From positions 1-33,297 of the IMG/VR virus record IMGVR_UViG_3300010399_000067: 33,297 nucleotides of DNA, one strand, 5' to 3'. Positions 23,865 to 29,545 of the stretch are shown here, one piece after another (the first letter of the stretch is position 1; each line of letters begins with the position of its first letter). The translations under genes and the position numbers were made by a program. The stretch comes from a virus. Below the pieces are notes generated by a model. The model was not told the origin of the DNA. It ran no database searches and was given only the letters and a program-made list of their open reading frames with translations.

Positions 23865-24642
23865 TTTGTTGCTCCTTTCGTTGTTGGTTGATGCGAAAAA
23901 TATTCTCCGCATGGTGATCTTTCGGTTTGCGCGTCCAAACTCCTGCAACGCGCATAATTTGAAGAGTGTTTTTCTTGTTCCACTTGTTCCCGCGACGGGT
24001 AAGAAAACCCTCCGCGTTCAGAAAATCCGCAACCGAGTCGATGGTCATCGTCGGATTAACATAGATTTTCAAGGTTTGGAGTATCGCCCGCTCTTGCGGT
24101 GTCTTGCCGTAGGGCACACCGCCCTCGCAACGGCCGGTCTTGCGCTTCACTGCGAGCCGTGCTTTCCGCAGCTTCAGGACCGTTTGCGCCTTCTCCCACT
24201 GCGCGAGTGCGCCCATGACCTGACGAATAAGTGTCCGAGTCGGATCTCCGTCATCGGAGGCGAGATCGATTAGTTCCCCCCGGTCGGCCGCATAAACTTT
24301 GATTGATCTCTCTCGGCACTGTTTCAGCAAAACTTCCTGAACCATGAGGTCACGCGCAAGCCGGTCCATTCGCTCGACCACGATGCCAGCGACATCCTCG
24401 CCGTTTTTCCGCCTGCATTCGATGGCTTCAACCATTTCGCTGAACTTCGGCCGGTCCATGCCTTCAACGGTTCCGCTGACGCCCTCCTCGAAAAATTCTC
24501 CCCCGTAAACGAGGCGACTGCCGCAGAATTCGCGGATGGTCTCCCTCTGACGATCCGGGCCTTCACCGGAGATCTGGCCCCGGCCGCTGACGCGAATGTA
24601 GCCGTAAACTATCGGCAACTCAATGATTTCGTCTTCGTTCAT
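23848..24642 (-). CDS. Serine recombinase (resolvase/invertase family)
   Basis: 264 residues. The catalytic domain has YGYIRVSGRGQ with the nucleophilic Ser19, the second segment EGVSGTVEGMDRPKFSEMVE, and VVERMDRLARD with the conserved arginines. A recombinase domain follows (RCEGGVPYGKTPQERAILQTL and a helix-turn-helix-like ADFLNAEGFLTRRGNKW). It is mid-sized: longer than simple resolvases and shorter than large serine integrases, and lacks the long coiled coil and zinc ribbon. It makes a double-strand cut at a crossover site with a 5' phosphoserine link. It could be an integrase, an invertase for a tail-fibre switch, or a mobile resolvase. Start overlaps the previous stop as ATGA. Confidence 0.9.
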   Translation of the reverse strand: MNEDEIIELPIVYGYIRVSGRGQISGEGPDRQRETIREFCGSRLVYGGEFFEEGVSGTVEGMDRPKFSEMVEAIECRRKNGEDVAGIVVERMDRLARDLMVQEVLLKQCRERSIKVYAADRGELIDLASDDGDPTRTLIRQVMGALAQWEKAQTVLKLRKARLAVKRKTGRCEGGVPYGKTPQERAILQTLKIYVNPTMTIDSVADFLNAEGFLTRRGNKWNKKNTLQIMRVAGVWTRKPKDHHAENIFRINQQRKEQQNGRTV

Positions 24643-25004
24643 AAATACTTGGCGGGGTCGTCATCGACGATTCCCCAACACTGGAGACACCATACTCTAT
24701 GCTCCTCCATTTGTCTATCCCAAAACAAAGAATTTTTCACCGCCCATTTCCAAGCCAAAATTTCCTTCCACTCGCGCCGTTGCTCCGGCCGGTGCCGAAG
24801 AAAACAGTGCCCGATCTCGTGCAGCCCGATGCAATAGTCTTCGATGAATCGCACCGGTATCATGTGAACGAGTTGTTCAAGCGGATACGCTCCAACAACG
24901 CATTCCTCGATGAAACGGATGCGAAGGTTATTCACATCGCAAAGCGTTTGCAGGTGATTCGTGAAAATCACCTGCTCATCTTCCGTCAGTCTCTCGTCTC
25001 GCAT
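24639..25004 (-). CDS. HExxH metalloprotease-like protein (zincin), possible ImmA/IrrE-type
   Basis: 121 residues from MRDERLTEDE; the start lies 5 bases past a candidate structured RNA. The zinc-binding helix is HEIGH at 62-66, and Glu81 in EWKEILAWKWA may be the third ligand, a spacing like ImmA/IrrE-related or small phage zincins. It precedes the serine recombinase with an ATGA overlap. In phages and ICEs, such proteins are often paired with a repressor and recombinase and cleave the repressor; no repressor is seen here, so the pairing is suggestive only. The true family is not determined. Confidence 0.7.
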   Translation of the reverse strand: MRDERLTEDEQVIFTNHLQTLCDVNNLRIRFIEECVVGAYPLEQLVHMIPVRFIEDYCIGLHEIGHCFLRHRPEQRREWKEILAWKWAVKNSLFWDRQMEEHRVWCLQCWGIVDDDPAKYL

Positions 25005-25009
25005 AAAAA

Positions 25010-25119
25010 TGTTGTTCGGGCGGGGAGTCGAACGCCGCAACGTGAAGCCGAGTTGTTTTCGCCCGGTTCAGGGGCCTACATTTTACCCGGTGAACCCTTC
25101 ACGCCGAACCGTCCCGAAC
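25010..25119 (-). ncRNA. Candidate promoter-driven structured RNA (tRNA-like ends)
   Basis: From the predicted start base the transcript begins GTTCGGG, which is exactly complementary to CCCGAAC 106 bases along, so the RNA closes on itself with a seven-pair acceptor-like helix. The 3' side holds a T-arm-like sequence GCGTTCGACTCCC. Inside are CGTGAAG/CTTCACG, GGTTCA/TGAACC and a CCGGG/CTCGG hairpin. The 3' strand is followed by AACA, not CCA, and no seven-base anticodon loop with U33 is evident. It may be a standalone RNA, or a folded leader of the HExxH gene that starts just after it. Not a recognised family. Confidence 0.5.
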
Positions 25120-25125
25120 GCGATG

Positions 25126-25153
25126 AATATAGCAGAAACGAGGGGCTCGTCAA
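25126..25153 (-). promoter_or_regulatory. Sigma70-type promoter TTGACG-N16-TATATT
   Basis: On the minus strand TTGACG (25153-25148) and TATATT (25131-25126) stand 16 bases apart. The next six bases lead to the G that opens the structured RNA, as expected for the start site. It also shares the TATATT -10 and 16-base spacing with the two promoters near the right edge. Confidence 0.78.
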
Positions 25154-25185
25154 TACCCTTTTTTCTTACCTTTTTTCTTTGGCAT
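25150..25185 (-). CDS. 11-residue Lys-rich mini-ORF
   Basis: Reads MPKKKGKKKGY with a TGA stop that overlaps the -35 of the downstream promoter. It starts four bases after the stop of the signal-peptide protein. Very short Lys/Gly-rich peptides of the MPKKK type occur in phage genomes. With only 11 residues it could be chance, though composition and placing at the end of a gene chain are suggestive. Confidence 0.35.
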   Translation of the reverse strand: MPKKKGKKKGY

Positions 25186-25189
25186 ATTT

Positions 25190-25531
25190 TTAATTGCTCG
25201 GTCCAAGGTCAATCACCCGGGGCCACAGACCGGCACAGGGATCGACATTGAACGAATAGTAAACATCGTTCAGTGCTCCCTTCGTGGACTTCCGAAAAGG
25301 CTCCGACCAATTCACGCCGTCCTCCGTGACCTGAACGTCGTATTCGTGATTCGGAACAAGTTCGAAGCTGATGTAGAGCGCGAGTTTTCCCGTGACGGGA
25401 TTGCGGAAGTAAACTATCCCGTCGAGCGGATCTTCCTTTTCTTCGTGCGAGGATTTCGGAGTGGCCGCAATGGTGATGATCGCAGCGGTGATGAGTGCTG
25501 TGATGAAGACTACGATGTTCGGCTTTTTCAT
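25190..25531 (-). CDS. Secreted or anchored small protein with N-terminal hydrophobic segment
   Basis: 113 residues. Lysines, then a hydrophobic stretch (IVVFITALITAAIITIAATP) form a signal peptide or anchor. The remaining part looks like a fibronectin-like or small beta domain: VTGKLALYISFELVPNHEYD, VQVTEDGVNWSEPF, VYYSFNVDPCAG. An AGAAAG element precedes the ATG. It probably acts outside the cytoplasmic membrane; phage-encoded examples can alter the host surface or exclude other phages, but that is only conjecture. Confidence 0.7.
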   Translation of the reverse strand: MKKPNIVVFITALITAAIITIAATPKSSHEEKEDPLDGIVYFRNPVTGKLALYISFELVPNHEYDVQVTEDGVNWSEPFRKSTKGALNDVYYSFNVDPCAGLWPRVIDLGPSN

Positions 25532-25604
25532 GTTGTTCTTTCTGTGTGTTAAGGTTTACCCCGCCACACCGAAAAATTACAACACGGTGGGTGCCCGAAT
25601 CAGT

Positions 25605-25820
25605 TTAGGCAGCTACTGCGAGGAGCGCCGTCAGCAAGGTTGAATACGGGGCATCCCGCAGTCCTTCCCTGAAAACAATCTCGGAATCGTATCCGAAAGC
25701 TGCGTGAAGCGGGGAAAGCCGGTCGATGACACCGCCGTCGAGCGGTTTCTCGTAGTTGCCCGCCATGTAATCAATCACCTGTTGGATGATTGCCTTCTGT
25801 GCTGTAGAGAGTGTCGCCAT
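25605..25820 (-). CDS. Small protein of unknown function
   Basis: 71 residues (MATLSTAQKAIIQQVIDYMA...). Two helices flank a YEKPLDGGVIDRLSPLH segment, and the C-terminus is hydrophobic (YSTLLTALLAVAA). It begins inside the overlapping 50-residue frame and lacks a good ribosome-binding site. The coding impression comes from natural residue composition and gene chain continuity. Function unknown. Confidence 0.6.
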   Translation of the reverse strand: MATLSTAQKAIIQQVIDYMAGNYEKPLDGGVIDRLSPLHAAFGYDSEIVFREGLRDAPYSTLLTALLAVAA

Positions 25821-25927
25821 AATATGCGAGAAGAAGTGACGCGAAGAGGCCTAAATGTCAACTGCCTTTTCTCGCAACGATCTTCACTGAGGAATTCGAG
25901 GTGAAAATCGGCCTTCGGGTTTTTCAT
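25775..25927 (-). CDS. Small overlapping gene, low certainty
   Basis: 50 residues (MKNPKADFHLEFLSEDRCEK...). The start overlaps the upstream stop as ATGA, exactly as do its neighbours, which supports it. Its last third runs within the following gene in a different frame and is Arg/Ser-rich, so only the first half may have been under selection. No motif. Confidence 0.45.
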   Translation of the reverse strand: MKNPKADFHLEFLSEDRCEKRQLTFRPLRVTSSRILWRHSLQHRRQSSNR

Positions 25928-26265
25928 AAAAATCCCACGAGGATAAGAATCACCGCGAAAAGTGCGAGCCCGTTCGCGGCTTGTTGCCGCTCGATTTCCT
26001 TCAGTGTGTCGAGAATTGTCGGAATTGTCGGTGCAGATTCCGGAGGAGGCCATTGCCAATTCAAGGGCCTGCCCGCTTTCACGTAAGCAATTCCCTCCTC
26101 TGAGGCGAGCCAATTTTTCTGACTTTCATCCCATGCCGAAGTGTCCCTCCGGGGACTTGGATGAAAACCTCTCGGGACATACGGCAACTGGAGGGAGTCG
26201 AGCCACGCAGCTCGGGCGGCAATCGTCTCAGGCCGTTGCCGGTATGGAATATGTCGAGTGCTCAT
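25924..26265 (-). CDS. Tail-anchored small protein of unknown function
   Basis: 113 residues from MSTRHIPYRQRPETI, whose start overlaps the previous stop as ATGA. The longer upstream reading, which contains a His/Arg-rich leader, was dropped. The body is polar with many Trp and Pro (RGFHPSPRRDTSAWDESQ, GRPLNWQWPPPES), and the C-terminus is a single hydrophobic span (NGLALFAVILILVGFL), so it is a C-tail-anchored membrane protein with the bulk in the cytoplasm. Function unknown. Confidence 0.68.
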   Translation of the reverse strand: MSTRHIPYRQRPETIAARAAWLDSLQLPYVPRGFHPSPRRDTSAWDESQKNWLASEEGIAYVKAGRPLNWQWPPPESAPTIPTILDTLKEIERQQAANGLALFAVILILVGFL

Positions 26266-26465
26266 TCGCCAAAGAAGGTTGAGAGTGCCCCGGCTCCGTA
26301 GTGCAGCGCGGTGAAGGTGAGGGCCGCAATGATGGAACACATTACGCCGAAAAATCCCTTGGGTTTTTCCTCAGGTCGGCCGTTGCAGTCGATGTAAACC
26401 ATCCGCAAAAAGGACGTGATGGTAAGGATCAAAAGAACGATCTGGCAGGCTTGTTTTGGGTTCAT
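26262..26465 (-). CDS. Small membrane protein with two predicted spans
   Basis: 67 residues. Hydrophobic segments are ACQIVLLILTITSFLRMVYI and VMCSIIAALTFTALHYGAGA, with a polar loop containing RPEEKPKGF. Both ends overlap the neighbours as ATGA. The small size and two-span topology are as in holins or phage exclusion proteins, but nothing in the sequence decides this. It forms a membrane pair with the following tail-anchored protein. Confidence 0.7.
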   Translation of the reverse strand: MNPKQACQIVLLILTITSFLRMVYIDCNGRPEEKPKGFFGVMCSIIAALTFTALHYGAGALSTFFGE

Positions 26466-26611
26466 GTTGTTTTTTCGATGACGAGGTTTGGGCCGAATTG
26501 ATAGCCGCGTGAATACATGGTTCGGAAAAGAAATCTCACGCCGAAGATCTCAAAACCCCGGTCGAAAACCGTTGTCTTTCCTACCCGCGATGTTAAGTTA
26601 ATGATTTTCAT
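26462..26611 (-). CDS. Small basic protein of unknown function
   Basis: 49 residues from MKIINLTSRVGKTTVFDRGF. This ATG lies within the end of the previous gene (14-base overlap) and the alternative longer start would read through that gene in another frame. The stop overlaps the two-span membrane protein start as ATGA. A beta-like pattern (GFEIFGVRFLFRTMYSRGYQ) is seen. No family recognised. Confidence 0.55.
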   Translation of the reverse strand: MKIINLTSRVGKTTVFDRGFEIFGVRFLFRTMYSRGYQFGPNLVIEKTT

Positions 26612-26813
26612 GCGGGACACTATCACATGATTTCGGAATTGCAAGTGCTGACTCGATCCGTCCAAGCAGATCCTCGTAATATTCGTTGCCGTCGCAGGAC
26701 TTCTCTGCCGCACGCGCCTTGACGATTGGTCGCAGGTCGGCAATCAGATCCTTCAGGGCGTTGACCTTGACTTGCCAGTTATGCGCCCAAATTTTTTCCT
26801 GTTCTTCACTCAT
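26598..26813 (-). CDS. Small helical protein of unknown function
   Basis: 71 residues (MSEEQEKIWAHNWQVKVNAL...), helical and charged throughout (KDLIADLRPIVKARAAEK, YYEDLLGRIESALA). The start overlaps the HNH endonuclease stop as ATGA. Such small helical proteins are common in phage accessory gene chains. No function can be assigned. Confidence 0.68.
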   Translation of the reverse strand: MSEEQEKIWAHNWQVKVNALKDLIADLRPIVKARAAEKSCDGNEYYEDLLGRIESALAIPKSCDSVPHENH

Positions 26814-27403
26814 GGCGCAATCGTATCAGATCCGGGCTCGGCGCACAACTTTTTGTGCTTTCGAAAGTTGTCTGCTTTCCAAAGCGGTTGAAGGTTAGAG
26901 AAATGAAAAGCCTGCGCCACCTGCGCCGGATCGGAGAGATCGAAGGAACAAATCGGTCTTCGGTGGTCAATGTGCCAGCCGTGAAAACCGTAGTTCTCCC
27001 AAGTCATACCGGGGGCGAATTGCTTTTCGAGGTGCTCCCGAAGTCCCGCGAGACTAATGCCGCACACTCGCAGAATGTAACTCGAAATTTGGTGAAGTTT
27101 AAACGCCTTGTTGAACCTGCGACGAAGCACCCGGGCGAGCTTCGCTTCTAGTGGGGAACGCTTCGGTTTTGGTTGAAACATACGCCGGGCCGCTTTCTCC
27201 AGAGCGAGTCTTCGATCTCGATAAATTTTTTTCAAAATTTTTGAAAGCCGGGTGGGTCCGTTCATGTGATTGTATCTCAACCACCTAGACTCGTTGCGGT
27301 TGTTTTCGTGGTAGTCTTTTAAAGATCTCACCCGATCCCACGCACGCTTAAAGGTTTTGTTTGTCCAATCTATCTGACCACCTCTTTGTCCTAAGTTGTT
27401 CAT
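26810..27403 (-). CDS. HNH-type endonuclease with IDH motif
   Basis: 197 residues. The first 120 residues are strongly basic and helical (RRLALEKAARRMFQPKPKRS, LARVLRRRFNKAFK), as in a DNA-binding region. Near the C-terminus is GWHIDHRRPICSFDLSDPA followed by NLQPLWKADNFRKHKK, the arrangement IDH..P......NLQPLW...N..K of intron- and phage-type HNH nucleases. It is the second HNH gene in this window and belongs to a different subtype (no CxxC pairs in the core). Homing or replication-linked cleavage are the usual roles. A 340-base control region lies before it. Confidence 0.83.
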   Translation of the reverse strand: MNNLGQRGGQIDWTNKTFKRAWDRVRSLKDYHENNRNESRWLRYNHMNGPTRLSKILKKIYRDRRLALEKAARRMFQPKPKRSPLEAKLARVLRRRFNKAFKLHQISSYILRVCGISLAGLREHLEKQFAPGMTWENYGFHGWHIDHRRPICSFDLSDPAQVAQAFHFSNLQPLWKADNFRKHKKLCAEPGSDTIAP

Positions 27404-27744
27404 AACAAATATCTTCTCGATGTATTTTCCTAAAATTTCGAGGAGTTCACTAAGCGGGACTTCCCGACTCCAGCTCCCCCGAAGGCCCCTCCCGAAATTC
27501 TGCCTCCGTTAACGATATTCCTGAGGCCGATCCGCGAGCCGCGACTCGCGTTTCGCCGTGGTCGCATCGATCCGGAGATGGTCGCGACTCGTGGTGTCGG
27601 AAAACCTTACACAAATTGGCTCTTTTTGACCACCCTGTAGCTTTTTGACCACTTCCAGCCCGCGCTCGCTCGCTTTTCGCTTTCACATTGAATAGTTGAC
27701 CATTTAGTAAACTATTCCTTTGGCACGGTAAGTGAATACTTACC
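27404..27744 (-). promoter_or_regulatory. 341-base non-coding control region with repeated and inverted motifs
   Basis: Three TTGACCA elements occur on the plus strand: CTTTTTGACCAC at 27622-27633 and again at 27641-27652 (19 bases apart), and GTTGACCAT near 27695. An inverted repeat GAATAGTT/AACTATTC with a 12-base spacer is at 27690-27717 and surrounds the third element. A perfect hairpin GGTAAGT-GAAT-ACTTACC (27727-27744) abuts the stop of the preceding gene and has no T-tract. These look like protein-binding sites and a short stem-loop. No open frame here is convincing; a frame with a GVGKS-like run is a shadow. Confidence 0.55.
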
Positions 27745-28473
27745 TCAGTGGTCGTCGTTGTCATGGGGGTTGGGTTGGCACTCAGCTTGCTTGATCTGCG
27801 TGGCTGCAACCTCAAGCTTCAGGTCGAATAGCTTGGCTCGGGTGCCGTTGCTGTTCTTCGCCTCGGCCATTGCCTTTGCGATTCGCACGCTCAGTTCACC
27901 TGCGTCGGTCTGGTCGTCAGTCGCCTGTTCCTTGCGCCGTCCTCGGTCCTGCGCCGTGTCGTTCAATGCCAGGTATGTCATGGCTTGGCATTTCTCAATC
28001 GCTGTTGCGAGATCTGCGAGCGCACGAGTGGAAAGTTTCTTCACCTCGTCTTTCACGCTACCGTCCTTGTTGTATCTGGTCTCACCGACAAACAAATACT
28101 CTCTCAGCTCGGCCTCAGACATCCCGGTGATTCGAGCCATGACCTTCTCCAGAAAGATCCACAGGCGGCGAGCCTGAACGAAATTCAGAGCTCTATTAAC
28201 TCCTCGCTCAAAATCTCCGGGGCGATTGGATTTCTTCAGCTCGATGATTGGCTTCAGCTTGTCAACCCAACCCTCATCATCGACCATCCGCAACACATCA
28301 ACGGCTCGGATGTTGAGTGCGTGCGCGGTTCGTTCGATGTCGCCACAGAATGTGGCATAGAGCAAAAAAGCTTGCTCTCGGTCCATGACGTATTCAACGT
28401 CTTCAGGTTTGCGGGGAACTGGGATTGATACTGGGTCCATAGTGTGTTGTGCTGCGGGGGTTGTTGATTCCAA
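27745..28473 (-). CDS. Probable terminase small subunit or DNA-binding helix-turn-helix protein
   Basis: 242 residues with a TTG start; an ATG at 28440 gives 231 residues and is an equal candidate. The first 80 residues include a helix-turn-helix pattern (FLLYATFCGDIERTAHALNI, RAVDVLRMVDDEGW), similar to the DNA-binding head of small terminase subunits. A helical middle (RALNFVQARRLWIFLEKVMA, LREYLFVGETRY) and a charged C-terminal tail (AKLFDLKLEVAATQIKQ) follow, as expected of oligomerising small terminases. It is separated from the large subunit by several kilobases. A transcription regulator of the same fold is the alternative. Confidence 0.6.
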   Translation of the reverse strand: MESTTPAAQHTMDPVSIPVPRKPEDVEYVMDREQAFLLYATFCGDIERTAHALNIRAVDVLRMVDDEGWVDKLKPIIELKKSNRPGDFERGVNRALNFVQARRLWIFLEKVMARITGMSEAELREYLFVGETRYNKDGSVKDEVKKLSTRALADLATAIEKCQAMTYLALNDTAQDRGRRKEQATDDQTDAGELSVRIAKAMAEAKNSNGTRAKLFDLKLEVAATQIKQAECQPNPHDNDDH

Positions 28474-28648
28474 TCATTCCGATTGTGTGTCCTGTCCGAA
28501 CCCAACGTCGGCCGACATGCAGTCGGTCTTCATCGAGCAATTCGCGGCGGTGATACGAACAGGGCCAAGGCAAATCGAAGGCCCACACCTCGGCTGCTAC
28601 TCGGGCGAATTCTGCGTCGGTGTATGACCTTGATTCTGTCTCTTCCAT
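28403..28648 (-). CDS. Small protein of unknown function
   Basis: 81 residues (MEETESRSYTDAEFARVAAE...). A Trp-rich middle (EVWAFDLPWPCSYHRRELL) is followed by GRRWVRTGHTIGMIGINN. The reading overlaps both neighbours, by 71 bases with the following gene and 52 bases with the Arg/Gln-rich gene before it, each in a different frame. A GAGAG element lies shortly before the ATG. Composition is natural for a coding frame. No family recognised. Confidence 0.55.
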   Translation of the reverse strand: MEETESRSYTDAEFARVAAEVWAFDLPWPCSYHRRELLDEDRLHVGRRWVRTGHTIGMIGINNPRSTTHYGPSINPSSPQT

Positions 28649-28749
28649 TGCTCTCGTTGTTTCTGCCTGCGCTCACGTTTTGCTTGGGCGTTCAAACGCC
28701 TGATTGCCTCAGGCGCTCCAGCGAAAAGGTCGGGCTCTCTCTGCTTCAC
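28597..28749 (-). CDS. Short basic, Gln/Arg-rich gene starting at GTG
   Basis: 50 residues (MKQREPDLFAGAPEAIRRLN...), helical and basic (AQAKRERRQKQREQWKRQNQ). It is the first gene of the leftward operon if the GTG at 28749 is used; the frame is open further upstream to about 28840 but with no ATG. A GAGAG element lies 12 bases before the GTG. Its size and charge suggest an RNA- or DNA-binding regulator. Evidence is only composition and continuous frame. Confidence 0.4.
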   Translation of the reverse strand: MKQREPDLFAGAPEAIRRLNAQAKRERRQKQREQWKRQNQGHTPTQNSPE

Positions 28750-28870
28750 ACCGAAAAGGTGATCTCTCGCGGCGAAAGCCGCCTCAACTTTTTGTAGTAA
28801 AGAAAACTGCGCCCGAATAAAAACTGAAACTCTTAAAGTGACTTAAGTGGCGCTACCCAAAGGGGGGGCC

Positions 28871-28898
28871 TTGGTCGTTCTTTAAACATAAATACTAT
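28871..28898 (+). promoter_or_regulatory. Rightward promoter candidate in the left arm
   Basis: TTGGTC (28871-28876) and TACTAT (28893-28898) are 16 bases apart and read rightward through the centre and the right arm to the gene at 29105. The -35 is one base from consensus at positions 4 and 5 and weak; its inverted counterpart strengthens it. A second AT-rich TATAAT in the centre is another possible -10. Confidence 0.5.
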
Positions 28899-28933
28899 AC
28901 CACGCGAAATAGTATATATAATAAAAAGGGATA

Positions 28934-28950
28934 CCCGGCATACAGCCGGG
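28934..28950. other. Small GC hairpin in the core of the control region
   Basis: CCCGGC and GCCGGG pair around the five-base loop ATACA, next to the AT-rich stretch. There is no T-tract of terminator type on either side. It may be a protein or RNA structure element of the control region. Confidence 0.6.
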
Positions 28951-28958
28951 AGGACGGT

Positions 28959-28987
28959 TGTGTATTGCTTGTTAAAGATCCACCAAG
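28959..28987 (-). promoter_or_regulatory. Leftward promoter candidate in the right arm
   Basis: On the minus strand TTGGTG (28987-28982) and TACACA (28964-28959) are 17 bases apart and mirror the promoter in the left arm, one base longer. It would transcribe leftward through the left arm to the gene chain that starts at 28749. The -10 is weak. Confidence 0.4.
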
Positions 28988-29104
28988 GGGGGTGGCTTGG
29001 GTAGCGCCGATTAAGTCACTTTAAGTGTTTCAGTTTTTAACTCTCGACCGGGTTCGTTAAAATAGAAGTTGTGTTCGCCCTCGCGGTTTGCGATACTGCC
29101 GCAG

Positions 29105-29545
29105 ATGAGAACTTCAGAAGCAATGTTCGATAGAGCGAGACGCTTAACGCGGATCGAGTTCCGACTCTGTCCCACCGACACTCCCGAACTTCAGGAGTAT
29201 CAACTCACGAAACACCTCGCCAAACATTCCCCGGTGAATGTGACTTGGTATCACTCAAAGACTATGTGGGCCGCTCGGACACCTGTTATGCGAGGCCGGG
29301 GCAAACTCATCGGTCTCACTCCGAATATTGAGGCTGCGTGCAGGTTCGCGGATATGGGCACGCGATATTTCAATGTCCTCATCGGTCACGAATTCACGCG
29401 CTACAATTTTTCGGAAGCGCAAGCGAACCTTGATCTCCTGTATTACCCGGAAGCATTCGAGTTATTGCGCGACTGGGCAAAGTCATTCGGTCTAAATCCT
29501 AGTCTCTTCGAACTACACTTAAATCTTTATGCCATTCAAACCTGA
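29105..29545 (+). CDS. AP2-like domain protein A
   Basis: 146 residues from MRTSEAMFDRARRL; the longer reading starts at TTG (29069) and was rejected for lack of an ATG. The middle reads VNVTWYHSKTMWAARTPVM, then a LIGLTPNIEAACRFADMGTR stretch and YNFSEAQANLD. This resembles the three-strand/one-helix AP2/ERF module (strand, LG-turn, EAA...AD helix, NF end) found also in phage endonucleases. The next gene has the same ACRFADM and NFS.AQA features, so it is a paralogue. It is first of the rightward operon. DNA binding is inferred from the fold pattern. Confidence 0.68.
   Translation: MRTSEAMFDRARRLTRIEFRLCPTDTPELQEYQLTKHLAKHSPVNVTWYHSKTMWAARTPVMRGRGKLIGLTPNIEAACRFADMGTRYFNVLIGHEFTRYNFSEAQANLDLLYYPEAFELLRDWAKSFGLNPSLFELHLNLYAIQT

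Larger units (their letters stand above)
28819..29039. repeat. Mirror-image control region: 56-base inverted repeat with inner promoters
   Basis: The left arm (28819-28874) and the right arm (28984-29039) are inverted copies: AAAAACTGAAAC, CTTAAAGTGACTTAA and GGCGCTACCCAA match exactly in both, with differences of one base, two bases and an eight-to-ten-base G/C block. The inverted similarity continues inward over about 30 bases more (CCTTGGT, TCTTTAA, AATAC, ACC), where a -35/-10-like sequence lies in each arm. The centre is AT-rich (TATATATAATAAAAA) next to a CCCGGC/GCCGGG hairpin. It lies between two divergent operons and is a candidate switch or replication origin. Confidence 0.85.

Noticed and set aside
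25010-25119. Structured RNA as a canonical class II tRNA, tRNA-Sec or tmRNA
   Set aside because: No seven-base anticodon loop with U33, the end is AACA rather than CCA, and there is no room for a tmRNA tag frame.
27420-27600. Minus-strand frame with a GVGKS-like P-loop
   Set aside because: Short, Arg/Gly/Ser-rich, no start with a ribosome-binding site, and no other ATPase motif.
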